Under the pieces are notes generated by a model. The model did not search any database. It worked only from the letters and a program-made list of their open reading frames with translations, and had not been told where the DNA came from. Position numbers and translations under genes: made by a program. From a virus, in IMG/VR virus record IMGVR_UViG_3300050343_000177, positions 1 to 64,000 of that record: a stretch of 64,000 nucleotides of DNA; one strand, given 5' to 3'. Positions 16,036 to 25,449 of the stretch are shown here, one piece after another. Numbering within the stretch: the first letter of the stretch is position 1; each line of letters opens with the position of its first letter.

Positions 16036-16248
16036 CTATTCTCCTTTCTTAGTTAAGGCTGACCCAGTAAGCAGGGCCAATGTTGTAGCAACCATCACGT
16101 TAAATGTTTGCTCATACCTATCACCTAGTTTAGGACAACTATTTAAACCACCGTTTTTCGCACAATAATAAAGTCCCAAACCAAAAATACTAGCTTGGAA
16201 TGTAAAGATTCCAGCAAGCATATAAAGCAGGAACTTCTCTTTAGACAT
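16036..16248 (-). CDS. Holin-like membrane protein
   Basis: 70 aa with two hydrophobic segments (residues 8-27, LYMLAGIFTFQASIFGLGLY, and 48-64) separated by a short polar loop with two Cys, and a charged C-terminus (ALTKKGE). This is class II holin topology. Start overlaps the stop of the upstream tiny gene (TGATG). Confidence 0.6.
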   Translation of the reverse strand: MSKEKFLLYMLAGIFTFQASIFGLGLYYCAKNGGLNSCPKLGDRYEQTFNVMVATTLALLTGSALTKKGE

Positions 16249-16358
16249 CAGAAGGTAAAGCCAGGTATATTCAATCGGTAAATTTGTTCATCTGATGCCA
16301 GGTGCACCATCAATAAGTCCGCTGATTGCGGAGGCATTCTAAGTGCGGCTCTAGCCAT
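16248..16358 (-). CDS. Tiny hypothetical protein
   Basis: 36 aa (MARAALRMPPQSADLLM...), coupled to the holin-like gene by TGATG. Unrecognised. Confidence 0.4.
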   Translation of the reverse strand: MARAALRMPPQSADLLMVHLASDEQIYRLNIPGFTF

Positions 16359-16441
16359 TCCATTCTTTTAACTATATTTAGCCTAACATATAGTAATGCT
16401 AAGTGCTAAGCATAACAGCTTGATTGTAATGCTATTATTGC

Positions 16442-18214
16442 TCAAAAGTTACTGTTGAGGATTACGTAAGCCAGTTCAATATCATCTAAGTTGAGACCTT
16501 GCGCTAATGCAAATACAATCTCTAGCGTTGTAATACCACCACGTCTATACGATGAGTTAAACCGTTGGCCGACTTCATCCATCTCTTTCGATAGTTTGTC
16601 TTCAAACTTTTCTCGTGTTTCAGCTGATGGATAAGAGTCAGGTTCTTTCACTTTGATTCTGTCTATGAACATAGCAGCGATTGAATGTTTACACATCTTG
16701 AAGCTCATCCGATGCTCTCTACTTTCCCAGCTTTCAATACGACCAGCAGCTTGCTGAGTACCTGTGCCTGTTAAGTCTTTTTGACCCATGACTGTTGGCA
16801 GCGGGTATCTCAGCTGCCTGTTTGTTTTCCTAGTGTTGGTATCATCTGTTTCCTGGGGTGATCGCAGTATTGCTTGTGCGTGGTTAGGACAACTACAGGT
16901 ATAAACTGTCGCAGGCTTTAGGGGATTGCCTGATGTAAATACTTCGTCCATCCAAGGGTCTACATCTGTATCTATACGTTCCCATTTTTTCTCACCTGGT
17001 TTACCTTGTTGATGATAGTAATCACCGTCATATTCATCTATAGATGACTTTGTAAAACTCCAATCAGCAAAAGATAAGGTTGCGTTAGTTACATCTGTAT
17101 ACATCTTAAATTCACCCTTGAAAGGTAAGGCGATGATGTCTACTGTATTTGCACCTGGTGCTTTTTGAATGCCTCGGATTGTAAACGGTAGTACTGTGTA
17201 TGAGCAGGACGTAATTTCTGTTTCGACACCTTCTGCTGAGAGATACTGTTTCCCGAAGAAACGTTGATAAAGTGATTTGTCATACTGGTATGTGCCTTTT
17301 AAATTTATACTTGTACTTGTTGTCTCTGCCAGTATTTCTAAGGATGATATGTCGTATAGTGATGGAGGCAGTTCTTCATTGCCGGGGTCTAATATTTTTA
17401 CAGTAGTGACGCCAATATCATCTTCAACTTCTACATTGAACATATATGTGTCGTCAACAAATATGATACTATCTACATCTGTTACGGGTTTCTCGTTATA
17501 GAACTCTTTGACGTATACAATTTTTCCAACATACTGTTGAATATCGTCAGATAAGCTTGCAGCATCTAATGTTGCTGTGATTTCAACAGGTGTCTCTACT
17601 GGTGACTTACCAATATATAGACCTGGATGTAGTAGATCGTTTAGTACATAATTTAAGGTTGCTTCAGTCTCACCATCTGTTAAACGCTCGCCAATCATCT
17701 CAAGTAGCAATCTACTGTCTGCGCCTGAATTACCTTGTACTAATATCTCTCTATTTGCTTTTTCGACTGGATATTTGAATGAATCATTCTTGACTGATGT
17801 TACAGTTACAAGGTCTACATCTGATTTAGTCTCACGTTTCATTACATAGTGATTGTTGCTGTCAGAGTTCTTTGTCGCAAACTTGTAACCAGAGAACGTT
17901 ACATCTACTTCATAGTCTGTGCCTTGATATAGCTTGGAATCAATTTCTGCTACTGAGTATTCTTGTGTGTATTGGTTCAGCGTCTCTAACTCATACCAAG
18001 CAGCACGGTTGTAATACTCGAAGCCTTTACGCCATTTCACCCAGTTACTATCTAGGTCATACGATTCAATGACACTGCGATGTACTGACGAACCATACCG
18101 CCTACTACTGGGATAGTAGCCAGCAGCACCAGCTTCTTTACCTTTGTGAACAGCTTTAGTTGGCTTGAAAGAGAGTGCGTTGGATTTACCAAAGCCGTTC
18201 TGCTTCCTTGGCAT
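16442..18214 (-). CDS. Large virion-type protein with SWIM-like zinc motif
   Basis: 590 aa, intact. N-terminal 40 residues are basic (PRKQNGFGKSNALSFKPTK). The middle is beta-rich. Near residues 430-520 it has C-S-C-P-N-H-A followed 70 residues later by C-K-H-S, the CxC...CxH pattern of SWIM zinc fingers. No enzyme motif recognised. Its genomic place, after the capsid and connector genes, suggests a tail or neck structural protein. Stop overlaps nothing; the upstream gene ends at its start codon. Confidence 0.6.
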   Translation of the reverse strand: MPRKQNGFGKSNALSFKPTKAVHKGKEAGAAGYYPSSRRYGSSVHRSVIESYDLDSNWVKWRKGFEYYNRAAWYELETLNQYTQEYSVAEIDSKLYQGTDYEVDVTFSGYKFATKNSDSNNHYVMKRETKSDVDLVTVTSVKNDSFKYPVEKANREILVQGNSGADSRLLLEMIGERLTDGETEATLNYVLNDLLHPGLYIGKSPVETPVEITATLDAASLSDDIQQYVGKIVYVKEFYNEKPVTDVDSIIFVDDTYMFNVEVEDDIGVTTVKILDPGNEELPPSLYDISSLEILAETTSTSINLKGTYQYDKSLYQRFFGKQYLSAEGVETEITSCSYTVLPFTIRGIQKAPGANTVDIIALPFKGEFKMYTDVTNATLSFADWSFTKSSIDEYDGDYYHQQGKPGEKKWERIDTDVDPWMDEVFTSGNPLKPATVYTCSCPNHAQAILRSPQETDDTNTRKTNRQLRYPLPTVMGQKDLTGTGTQQAAGRIESWESREHRMSFKMCKHSIAAMFIDRIKVKEPDSYPSAETREKFEDKLSKEMDEVGQRFNSSYRRGGITTLEIVFALAQGLNLDDIELAYVILNSNF

Positions 18215-18681
18215 TAATACCAGCCACCTTGGATGCCCAAGTTAGGACCATCAGAGACTGCTCCACCAGTTGACTGTCTTGCTGCCCAGAGTGCTTTACC
18301 TTTAGGTATATACAGTGCTCGATTGTAAGCGTCATCGCCTACTTGAGGCACTGGTGTGAGAACTTGGGGAAGTTCAAAAACTGTTAATGTACCAATAGTT
18401 GTACTAGATACTACTGAACCAAAGTAAAATCCTTGATTAGGTCTCAAGTAATCATTAGCAGTACTCAGAAACAAATTAACAGTATAAGCTGTTTCACCTC
18501 TTGAGATTAAATACAGTGTTTCAATTACTGCACCATCAGCTCCTGTTGAATCCAAAAGCAACTCAGCAGTGTTAGAACCACTTACATTAATAGTATCATT
18601 TGTTGCTAAGTCTAAGTTTACGATTGTATGTAATACGTGGTCTACCAGAAGTGGTTGCTTGTTTGTAGATGTTGATGCCAT
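18214..18681 (-). CDS. Putative structural protein
   Basis: 155 aa, beta-rich, few charges (VLHTIVNLDLATNDTINVSG...). Composition like a small decoration, tail-tube or fibre-associated protein. Directly adjacent to the SWIM-motif protein and the Met/Pro-rich protein; unrecognised. Confidence 0.55.
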   Translation of the reverse strand: MASTSTNKQPLLVDHVLHTIVNLDLATNDTINVSGSNTAELLLDSTGADGAVIETLYLISRGETAYTVNLFLSTANDYLRPNQGFYFGSVVSSTTIGTLTVFELPQVLTPVPQVGDDAYNRALYIPKGKALWAARQSTGGAVSDGPNLGIQGGWY

Positions 18682-18683
18682 TT

Positions 18684-19262
18684 TTACTTCCTCTTTTTCT
18701 TAATTGTTGTTTTACTTGAGCCTGGGGTCATTGGATTCATTGAGTTCTGTGGTGCCATTCCACCTGCTGCTTGTTCAGCGCTTTGCATGCCTTGCATCAT
18801 TGGTGGACCTGAGCTTCCAGGGAAAGCACCAGGGAAAGCACCAGGGGCTGGTTGTGCAGGCATACCTGTCATCCCCATTGGACCTGCATTCAAGCCGTAT
18901 TTAGAAGCATCACCTGCAAGTCTTCCAGATTCCATACCATCGGGAACCATTGATACTCCTGAGGTATCAGGCTGCTGTTGCATTCCAAAGGGAGCTTGTG
19001 AATTTAAGCCGCGACCTGTAGGGAAGAACTGTGGCAATCCTGAGTTATCAACGTTCATTGGGTTGACCATTCCGGTACCCATCTGTGCATAGTTCTGCTG
19101 ATAGTCACCAGAGATACTTGTTGCTTGGATTGCCGGAGATGCATTGTCAGTTACATTCATCGCATTGTTATTCTCAGGTCCACCTGGGACAACTGCCATG
19201 TTCTTATTGATTTTAAATCTCTGAGGGTCAAGCACTCGTGCGTTATCTTCTTTGTTAGGCAT
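18684..19262 (-). CDS. Met/Pro/Gly-rich low-complexity protein
   Basis: 192 aa. Central part is Met-, Pro-, Gly- and Gln-rich (GMTGMPAQPAPGAFPGAFPG) with a basic tail (TTIKKKRK). Likely disordered virion protein; function unknown. Confidence 0.55.
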   Translation of the reverse strand: MPNKEDNARVLDPQRFKINKNMAVVPGGPENNNAMNVTDNASPAIQATSISGDYQQNYAQMGTGMVNPMNVDNSGLPQFFPTGRGLNSQAPFGMQQQPDTSGVSMVPDGMESGRLAGDASKYGLNAGPMGMTGMPAQPAPGAFPGAFPGSSGPPMMQGMQSAEQAAGGMAPQNSMNPMTPGSSKTTIKKKRK

Positions 19263-19263
19263 C

Positions 19264-19734
19264 TCAAACCTCCCGGTTACGATTGTTTAGACCAGGAAAT
19301 CCTTGGCCGCCTTTAGCCATGTTATAAAGACGATTTTCTATGTTTGTCGTTCCAAATTGTGGCTCATTCATTTTAAGACGATTAGAAAGAGCGTCTGTCT
19401 CCATTTCTTCTGGATCTTGCTGTGGAACAATAGTGCTAGAAACTTGTGTATCTACACTACCAGTCTGATGCTGTGGTGTTGCTTGATTACCAGGGCTATC
19501 TTTATAAGCAAAGGTTCCTGCCCCTTGAATTAGTTCGTTGACTGGAATATTACTATTACCGTATGTGGTACGGTCACCTCTTACAGCCTCACCAATGCCA
19601 CCATCCATTGCTGATTGAACGCCTTGGATGTATGCATTCTCGCCAGCTTGACGCATTGCATTACTTGCATCAATTTTATTCTGTCGTCTATCACGACCCA
19701 TCATAATTTTCTGAGTCCCCGGCATTACAGTCAT
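19264..19734 (-). CDS. Hypothetical virion-region protein
   Basis: 156 aa, N-terminal helix with MRQAGENAYIQGV, C-terminal part Asn/Gln-rich. One nt upstream of the Met/Pro-rich gene, same operon; unrecognised. Confidence 0.5.
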   Translation of the reverse strand: MTVMPGTQKIMMGRDRRQNKIDASNAMRQAGENAYIQGVQSAMDGGIGEAVRGDRTTYGNSNIPVNELIQGAGTFAYKDSPGNQATPQHQTGSVDTQVSSTIVPQQDPEEMETDALSNRLKMNEPQFGTTNIENRLYNMAKGGQGFPGLNNRNREV

Positions 19735-19769
19735 AACTTTACTACTTCATTGCTAAATCTATTCTACAC

Positions 19770-20267
19770 TTAACGCCACTCATTGTTAAGCATGATTCGT
19801 GAGCCTATTGCAGTATCAGCAGGGCCAGGTACGGCCATAATGAATTCAGAACCAGCTCGTTCGAATGCGTAGCGACGCACTTCAGGCCTTCTATAGTTAG
19901 GAACATACAATGTCTCCGCTAAACGGTCTACTTCACGCAAATAAATTTCACGGAAGTATTCATCACCTTTAAGAGGATCGGACGTATTGATTGTCCGTTG
20001 TACGTCTCCACTAATTATTTCCTGACGTGAAGGATTCAGAATACGGCTGCCGTCAGCATCAAAGTAATCATCTGGAATTGCAGCACTTGCTTTCCAAGCA
20101 ATGTCGCAACGTTTAATGTGATACACAATTTCGTTATACCAAAGCTCGTCTGGCACTAATGCCATTGCTTCTTCTAATCGTGCACGGTCACCAGCAGGAA
20201 TCTGAGCACCTGAATTAAAACCAAGGTGATAACGAGTTTTAGACTTGAGATATTCGTCTAACTGCAT
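19770..20267 (-). CDS. Putative connector or head-completion protein
   Basis: 165 aa, mixed alpha/beta, charged (MQLDEYLKSKTRYHLGFNSG...). Size and place between capsid and tail genes fit a head-tail connector, but no family is recognised. Confidence 0.5.
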   Translation of the reverse strand: MQLDEYLKSKTRYHLGFNSGAQIPAGDRARLEEAMALVPDELWYNEIVYHIKRCDIAWKASAAIPDDYFDADGSRILNPSRQEIISGDVQRTINTSDPLKGDEYFREIYLREVDRLAETLYVPNYRRPEVRRYAFERAGSEFIMAVPGPADTAIGSRIMLNNEWR

Positions 20268-20268
20268 A

Positions 20269-20604
20269 TCACATACCTGGGTTGTTGTAAATATCTTTTA
20301 GGACTGACTGCAATTGATTGCGGTCCATAGGATTCAGTGTTCCTTGTGCTTGCATCTTTGCAAGAATGGCAGCTGCTGGTGACTCTTGCACCATCATTTG
20401 ACGTGCGCCCATACCTAGGCCACCACCAAGGATTGCTCCAACAAGTCCACCTGCCATACGTCCACGTGCTCCGCCAATGCCGGGCAATGCACCAAGCACA
20501 CCACCGACTGCTGCACCGCCACCCATAGCAACGGCTGGATCTGGACGTTTCTCAGCATCGGCCAAAGCCTTTGCCATCAAGATATCTTCGATACTGCTAG
20601 CCAT
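20269..20604 (-). CDS. Gly/Ala-rich membrane-active small protein
   Basis: 111 aa. Residues 25-65 are Gly/Ala-rich and hydrophobic (GGGAAVGGVLGALPGIGGAR, GGLVGAILGGGLGMGA), similar to stretches in the 2.3 kb and 36-38 kb proteins. Likely virion membrane-interacting protein. Confidence 0.55.
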   Translation of the reverse strand: MASSIEDILMAKALADAEKRPDPAVAMGGGAAVGGVLGALPGIGGARGRMAGGLVGAILGGGLGMGARQMMVQESPAAAILAKMQAQGTLNPMDRNQLQSVLKDIYNNPGM

Positions 20605-20657
20605 TGTCTAAGACACTAATACTATTAATAGTTTAACTAATAAAGATTAAGTCCTTT

Positions 20658-20931
20658 TCAGAAAGGAATGTCTCCAGTACTGAACTCGCTAATCCTTGCT
20701 CGTGCAAAATTCTGTGCTTCTTTAGCTCTGATTACTCCATCAAGTTAATCTAATAACTACTTGTATCTTCTCTGGAGAAGTACCATGTTCAACTAACAAG
20801 TCATAGTAGTCGTGTAATTGTACATCCACGTCTACTGGATCGAGTCCTGATCGTATCATACGATCTTGTAACCCTTCTGCATTCATAGCGGATGCAGTAG
20901 GTCCAACTTGAAAGTTGATTCCTTTCTTCAT
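20658..20931 (-). CDS. Small hypothetical protein
   Basis: About 90 aa after one correction near 20745; begins MKKGINFQVGPTASAMNAEG and ends FSTGDIPF. Helical, acidic, unrecognised. Confidence 0.5.
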
Positions 20932-20961
20932 GATTATCAGTCACTCATGTCAATTACCAGT

Positions 20962-21390
20962 TTAACTAATAAAGATTAGGTCCTCTTCAATCAACTGTTC
21001 CCAATTAACACGTGGGATATTCTCTAGCTGCTTAAGGTTTGCAAAACGCTCACCACTAAGTGACATCCGCATCTCTACAATCTTCTTAGCTGTTGCAAAG
21101 CCTACACCTGGTAGACGCTTCTGAATGTATTCAGCAGTGGCAGTGTTCAGATTGAGTCGTGTCTCTTCCAAAGGAACGACGCGATTAGGTGCTTCTTCTT
21201 CTTTAGTCTCAAGGATGGGAGCTGTCACTTTTGCTAGACGACCTTTGCCTTGTTCATATGGGACCATCTGCTCTAACGTCAAGTAAGTAACATTACCCGT
21301 GGCATCTCTCACCATTGCGTAATCTTTATCATGCTTACTAATGAACTCTACAAGCTTACCTGTTTTTGTGTCTTGGAATAGATTACTCAT
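20962..21390 (-). CDS. ComEA-type helix-hairpin-helix protein
   Basis: 142 aa. C-terminal 60 residues form a double HhH of the ComEA type: LNLNTATAEYIQKRLPGVG, then AKKIVEMRM and FANLKQLENIPRVNW. These domains bind double-stranded DNA without sequence specificity. N-terminal 60 residues look like a small beta domain (GKLVEFISKHDKDYAMV). Located next to capsid genes, so a DNA-contacting neck or packaging accessory is possible. Confidence 0.7.
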   Translation of the reverse strand: MSNLFQDTKTGKLVEFISKHDKDYAMVRDATGNVTYLTLEQMVPYEQGKGRLAKVTAPILETKEEEAPNRVVPLEETRLNLNTATAEYIQKRLPGVGFATAKKIVEMRMSLSGERFANLKQLENIPRVNWEQLIEEDLIFIS

Positions 21391-21436
21391 ATCAATTGTG
21401 TGTCTTGAATCATTCTAACTTCTTAAGTATAGGCAT

Positions 21437-21464
21437 AAAAAAGAGCCTCATTAGAGAGACTCTT
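21437..21464 (-). terminator. Terminator after the capsid operon
   Basis: Minus strand AAGAGTCTCTCTAATGAGGC continues CTCTT then TTTT: a stem of about 9 bp and T run, 17 nt beyond the stop of the 21481 gene. Confidence 0.75.
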
Positions 21465-21480
21465 GTTTATATGAATTAGA

Positions 21481-22104
21481 TCAATAGCCTTGACCAGCTT
21501 CAGTTGCGAAAGGTACGTGAGCGTCCTCTACATCAGGAGCAGAGGCTGCGCGGTAGTAGCACACTTCAACCAGAAGGGCAGAAGGTGAATTACGGCAAGC
21601 ACCAGCAGAAGGATCCAACGAAGCAGTGAAGGCTGCGTCAGTTGTCAGCTCAATTGCAGTATCTGCAGATACAGGAGTTCCGCCAAGGATGTTACCAAGA
21701 GCAGATGTTGCGCCTTCTTCGGGGAAGTACAAATCAGCTTCAGCAGTAACAGCAACTGAGGTTGGAAGACCTGTAGCAGCTTTCACTACAACAGTGTCAC
21801 CAGCAGCATTGGCCTTTACGCCAGGTGCGGAAACAGCTGTGCGATATACAACAGAACCAGCAGGAACAACAAGGGCTTTATCCTTACGGGGCTTGTCATC
21901 TTGACGAAGGTCAGGTGACAGAACTTGTGCGGCATAATCGCCTGCTGCAAGTACACCGTTAGCATCAGTGACGTTGTCATTATCAGGGTTAAGTACAACC
22001 GCACCAACAGCGCGATAGAACTCAACCCCAGGAAGAGCCACACAACCTTGCTCGCGATATGCGTTCAAGTGGGCTACATAGTTACCGGGAAAAATTACGG
22101 ACAT
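21481..22104 (-). CDS. Capsid-associated structural protein (decoration-like)
   Basis: 207 aa from the ATG of MSVIFPGNYVAHLNAYREQG, chosen because a ribosome site (AGGAGAA) precedes the upstream alternative and homology-like sequence begins at MSV. Ala/Val/Thr-rich, beta-type, low in Lys. Directly follows the major capsid gene by about 15 nt, the usual place for a decoration protein. Unrecognised family. Confidence 0.6.
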   Translation of the reverse strand: MSVIFPGNYVAHLNAYREQGCVALPGVEFYRAVGAVVLNPDNDNVTDANGVLAAGDYAAQVLSPDLRQDDKPRKDKALVVPAGSVVYRTAVSAPGVKANAAGDTVVVKAATGLPTSVAVTAEADLYFPEEGATSALGNILGGTPVSADTAIELTTDAAFTASLDPSAGACRNSPSALLVEVCYYRAASAPDVEDAHVPFATEAGQGY

Positions 22105-22118
22105 AGTTAGTTCTCCTA

Positions 22119-23190
22119 TCAATATACGAAAGAGTAACCAACCGTAATGAAATCCTTATTAAGGGTTTCAAAACCGGCGAACAGACTCCAAATCATGATG
22201 ATGAATCGTGAGAAGTCATCATTGTTATTCAGAAGAATCTGAGCGTTGTTTCCACCGATGCCGACGCCGACAGCCTGAGGACCGAAGAAGATCAACTGAG
22301 CTGCATCATAATCAGCAGCACCAGCAACTTGCGTCAGTAATTGTCAGGTTGTACTGAGTCTCGGGAAGGTTGGTGGACTCGAACCAACGGACACCCTCAA
22401 AGAGGAAGCCAGTAGGCATTACAGGTTGACCGGCAACGAAGCCAGCTTGACCATATGCAGGACCCATTCCTTGGAAGAAGTTCGCAGAAGGACCAGCCAA
22501 TGGGTTCATGGGATCAGCCATGCCCTGACCGGGATAACGTGCGATTTCGCGGAAGTCACTGTTCTGACGCAGATGCATCATTGCAGTGGGGTCGACGATG
22601 CAACGGTAGTAACCATCAGCGAAGGTAGGAACGTTGCGCTTACGCATGTCCTTGACGACTTCGAGAAGGTCAGTACTGACATCGAACTTGGCAGATTCAC
22701 CAGAGGTATACTGAGCAATATCAGAAGCACCGGCTGCCTTTTCTTTACCACCGGGAAGGTAGTAACCGCCTTGCTCACTAGAAGACTTGCCACAGGCTTC
22801 AGCCTTGAGGAGTTCATTAGCGAAGACGCGATCGCGCCAACGACGGTAGTCATCAAGCAGCGTCAAGCTACCGATGGACTGGTGAAATACGTTGAGATTA
22901 CCGGTATCAAGCAGCAAGCGCTGAGCGGTGATCAGGGTCTCGCGAGCTACCTTGAAGGTAGAAGGCTGAGTGGTGTCGCGGGAATCAGCAGGGCCTGTAT
23001 ATTCCCTCAAAGTGACCAGCACTTTGTCCTTGACGATGTTGCGTGCGGAGGCGGATCCGAGAGTTTGATCAGCGGTGCGCTCACGGGACTCCTTAGTGCC
23101 GGGCTTGCCCCAGAAGCGGTAACGATCAAGCTGCACGGTTTGACCGGGCTGCTTACTAAAATCGTGAACGACTACTGGCTCAACTGCCAT
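22119..23190 (-). CDS. Major capsid protein (N4-gp56-like)
   Basis: About 356 aa. Starts MAVEPVVVHDFSKQPGQTVQ; early pattern QTVQLDRYRFWGKPGTKESR, internal FKVARETLITAQRLLLDTGN and DDYRRWRDRVFANELLK, and RCIVDPTAMMHLRQNSDF. This resembles N4-gp56-family HK97-fold capsid proteins. The frame breaks near 22325; corrected, it continues AGAADYDAAQLIFFGPQAVG and ends FITVGYSFVY at 22119. The uncorrected frame ends early at 22312. GC-richer than its neighbours, which fits a highly expressed gene. The family assignment is from pattern memory. Confidence 0.72.
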
Positions 23191-23564
23191 CTCAATGATG
23201 TAGGCAGGATGAGGGCGATAAAGTTCTGCACCAAGAAGCTTTCACAGGGTACCGACTATATCTTCACCTTTAAAAGGGCTGGACGCTTAATTAAGGAGAC
23301 TTTACTCCTCAGGTAGTCTGTGAACGTTCCTTAGGTGTACCTAAGGCTTCGCTGCTGATTGCCATATCTTTCGACTTAGGGTTCCAGCAATTCATCCAGT
23401 TTTAAAACGACCAAGTGTTTTACCAATCGTTATCAATCCACATTTCTGGGATAACTCCTAAACTAAAAGGTTTATAAGTGACTTCGACGTGTCACATAAT
23501 ACGATATTAATAGTTATATTAAAGAAGTAGTTGATGTATACCGAAGCCTCGGTGTAAAGAGAGT
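23191..23564. other. Divergent intergenic region with palindrome
   Basis: Lies between the capsid gene (minus) and an HNH gene (plus), so it should hold promoters for both. It contains CCTTAGGTGTACCTAAGG (23329-23346), an 8-bp inverted repeat, and a GGAG/CTCC hairpin near 23295. No gene seen. Confidence 0.5.
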
Positions 23565-24080
23565 ATGTCAGAATTTATTGATGTCAAAGAATGGGTACCA
23601 GTTCATACACTTCCAGGGTTCGAATGCTGCATTGAATATTATGTATCTCACGATGGAAGGGTTATGTCAACTAAAGGTGGCAAAGAGAAAATCCTCAAAG
23701 GAGCTGTTATTAAAAATGGCTATCACAAAGTCACACTTCAGCAACGATTAGGGCAGAAAGGAGAAATTCAACCCTATGTTCATACACTTGTAGCCCTTGC
23801 GTTTTTACCACCTCCACCTTCTCCTATAGGACGTACACGTGGTTCATCTGTTGTGGATCACAAAGACGAGAACAAGTTAAACAACTGTGTGTCTAATCTT
23901 CACTGGATTTCTGTCAAGGAAAATATATGCAAACATCCATATCGTAAATTTCAATCAACTCAAAAGACGGATGATGAAGTTCTTGTTCAACAGTGCAGGA
24001 ATCGATATTCACATAAGATGGCTGTACGTCGTCAAAGAGAGAAACAAAAAGCGGTTAAAATAGTAGAAAGTGATAATTAA
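23565..24080 (+). CDS. HNH homing endonuclease with NUMOD4
   Basis: 171 aa. N-terminus EWVPVHTLPGFECCIEYYVS plus SHDGRVMSTKGG is a NUMOD4 DNA-binding module; then HTLVALAFLPPP and the HNH core VDHKDENKLNNCVSNLHWIS (D-H, N, N-L-x-W). Intact. Inserted on the plus strand next to the capsid gene inside a minus-strand block, a typical homing position. Confidence 0.88.
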   Translation: MSEFIDVKEWVPVHTLPGFECCIEYYVSHDGRVMSTKGGKEKILKGAVIKNGYHKVTLQQRLGQKGEIQPYVHTLVALAFLPPPPSPIGRTRGSSVVDHKDENKLNNCVSNLHWISVKENICKHPYRKFQSTQKTDDEVLVQQCRNRYSHKMAVRRQREKQKAVKIVESDN

Positions 24081-24084
24081 AAAA

Positions 24085-24750
24085 ATGTCAGATAGTCTCG
24101 TATTAACTGGTGTCAAAGATGTCAGGAAGCACACTGGCACTGAGATGCTTCGTCTTAATCCAAAGGGTGGTGGTGATACTTTCTCTGTTAAGCGTTGGTG
24201 GGTTGCTGGTGGTATTAACACCTGCTATGAACCTTGTACTGTCTTCAATGTGACGACTGCTGCTGGCACAGTAAAGCTTGCTCTTGCTACTAAAGCAGAA
24301 GGCTCACGTGTTCGTATTGACCACGATGGTTCTTTTAACTTCAGCTTCTTTGGTGCTGGTGAAATCACACGTGCTGCACTCTTTACTGATGCTTTTGAAA
24401 TCATTGAGCATTACGTATTCCCCAGTATCTCTGGTGGTAAAGTAATGACCGTAACTCCAGCTGGTGGTGCTAGTCGTCCTGTCCCTGGTCCACCTCCGAA
24501 GACATTTACTGGTGTAACACTCACAGGTGCTGATACTGCAACTGATGCTGATACTGAAAGTTACACCGCTAGTAAGACTGGAACTGCTACTGACGTAACC
24601 TACGTCCTTACTTCTGATGATTCCAATGATGTAGTCTCTACTCTCGATGTAGAGTTTAATGGAACAGGCTCACGTGTTCTCACTTTGACTGGCTCTTCTA
24701 CTGAAGTTGGTAACAGTCAGACAGATACGATTACAGTTGTTGTTAGCTGA
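24085..24750 (+). CDS. Virion surface protein with Ig-like C-terminal domain
   Basis: 221 aa from MSDSLVLTGVKDVRKHTGTE. First 125 residues unrecognised (GGGDTFSVKRWWVAGG...). After a Pro hinge (RPVPGPPPKTF), residues 140-221 are Thr/Asp/Val-rich beta sequence (GVTLTGADTATDADTES, VLTLTGSSTEVGN), an Ig-like or similar adhesion domain as on phage capsids. Its end overlaps the end of the convergent gene by 8 nt. Confidence 0.6.
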   Translation: MSDSLVLTGVKDVRKHTGTEMLRLNPKGGGDTFSVKRWWVAGGINTCYEPCTVFNVTTAAGTVKLALATKAEGSRVRIDHDGSFNFSFFGAGEITRAALFTDAFEIIEHYVFPSISGGKVMTVTPAGGASRPVPGPPPKTFTGVTLTGADTATDADTESYTASKTGTATDVTYVLTSDDSNDVVSTLDVEFNGTGSRVLTLTGSSTEVGNSQTDTITVVVS

Positions 24751-25420
24751 TTCGTCTAGCGATATACCGGCGTTCATCGTCGGTTAATTTTTCTTCTTTA
24801 ACATACATATCTCCCACTAAGCAATCGACGTTATACGAAAGTCTCCTTGTATTACGTGCGTGAAAGCCTATATAAAAGAAATCATTCTCTCGGATATACA
24901 TCCGATCGTATGGGTGCTCTTCCCTATCTGCTGTATACAGCCTCACATCTAACCAGCTATCAATATACTTATTGCCTGTTTTAAGATTATTTAAATCAAT
25001 ACTCAGCAGTCCACCAAACTTACGATAAATACCCATCCTAAATCTTGCGGGTAAATACGTATTGACTACCGTTAGATCTTCATTCAATAGAAGCTCTGCA
25101 CTCTCCCATCCAGTATCTTCTTCATTTCTTTTAGAAATTACAGCACATTCCCAACCTTCTTCTTCAAAGCATTTACCAGCTGCAGTTGGATCAAGTTTTA
25201 CATTAACTTTGACAAAGTAATTCTCTGCACCAAACAGACCAACACTGTCTCGATACTTCAGTGTGAAAGGAATGTAGCTTACACTTACATTCTCAGGCCG
25301 TGTGATAGATGGACCGTTGACATAATTCAACGAACGGCTGCTAGATAATCCAGCCGGAGCTGTGTTATCACTGGAGCCATATAACATTGTATTACGTAGG
25401 ATCTCTGCGGTAACGTCCAT
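24743..25420 (-). CDS. Hypothetical structural protein
   Basis: 225 aa, mixed alpha/beta with several Tyr/Arg-rich stretches (YARKF-like segments, DREEHPYDRMYIRENDFFYI). Ends in basic helix ERRYIARRIS. Placed next to the sigma-factor gene. Unrecognised. Confidence 0.55.
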   Translation of the reverse strand: MDVTAEILRNTMLYGSSDNTAPAGLSSSRSLNYVNGPSITRPENVSVSYIPFTLKYRDSVGLFGAENYFVKVNVKLDPTAAGKCFEEEGWECAVISKRNEEDTGWESAELLLNEDLTVVNTYLPARFRMGIYRKFGGLLSIDLNNLKTGNKYIDSWLDVRLYTADREEHPYDRMYIRENDFFYIGFHARNTRRLSYNVDCLVGDMYVKEEKLTDDERRYIARRIS

Positions 25421-25449
25421 CTTCCATTGGCGCTCTTTCTTCTATTGTA

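Noticed and set aside
22426-23316. Long plus-strand open frame (296 codons)
   Set aside because: Lies antisense to the major capsid gene; GC-rich strand produces long shadow frames.
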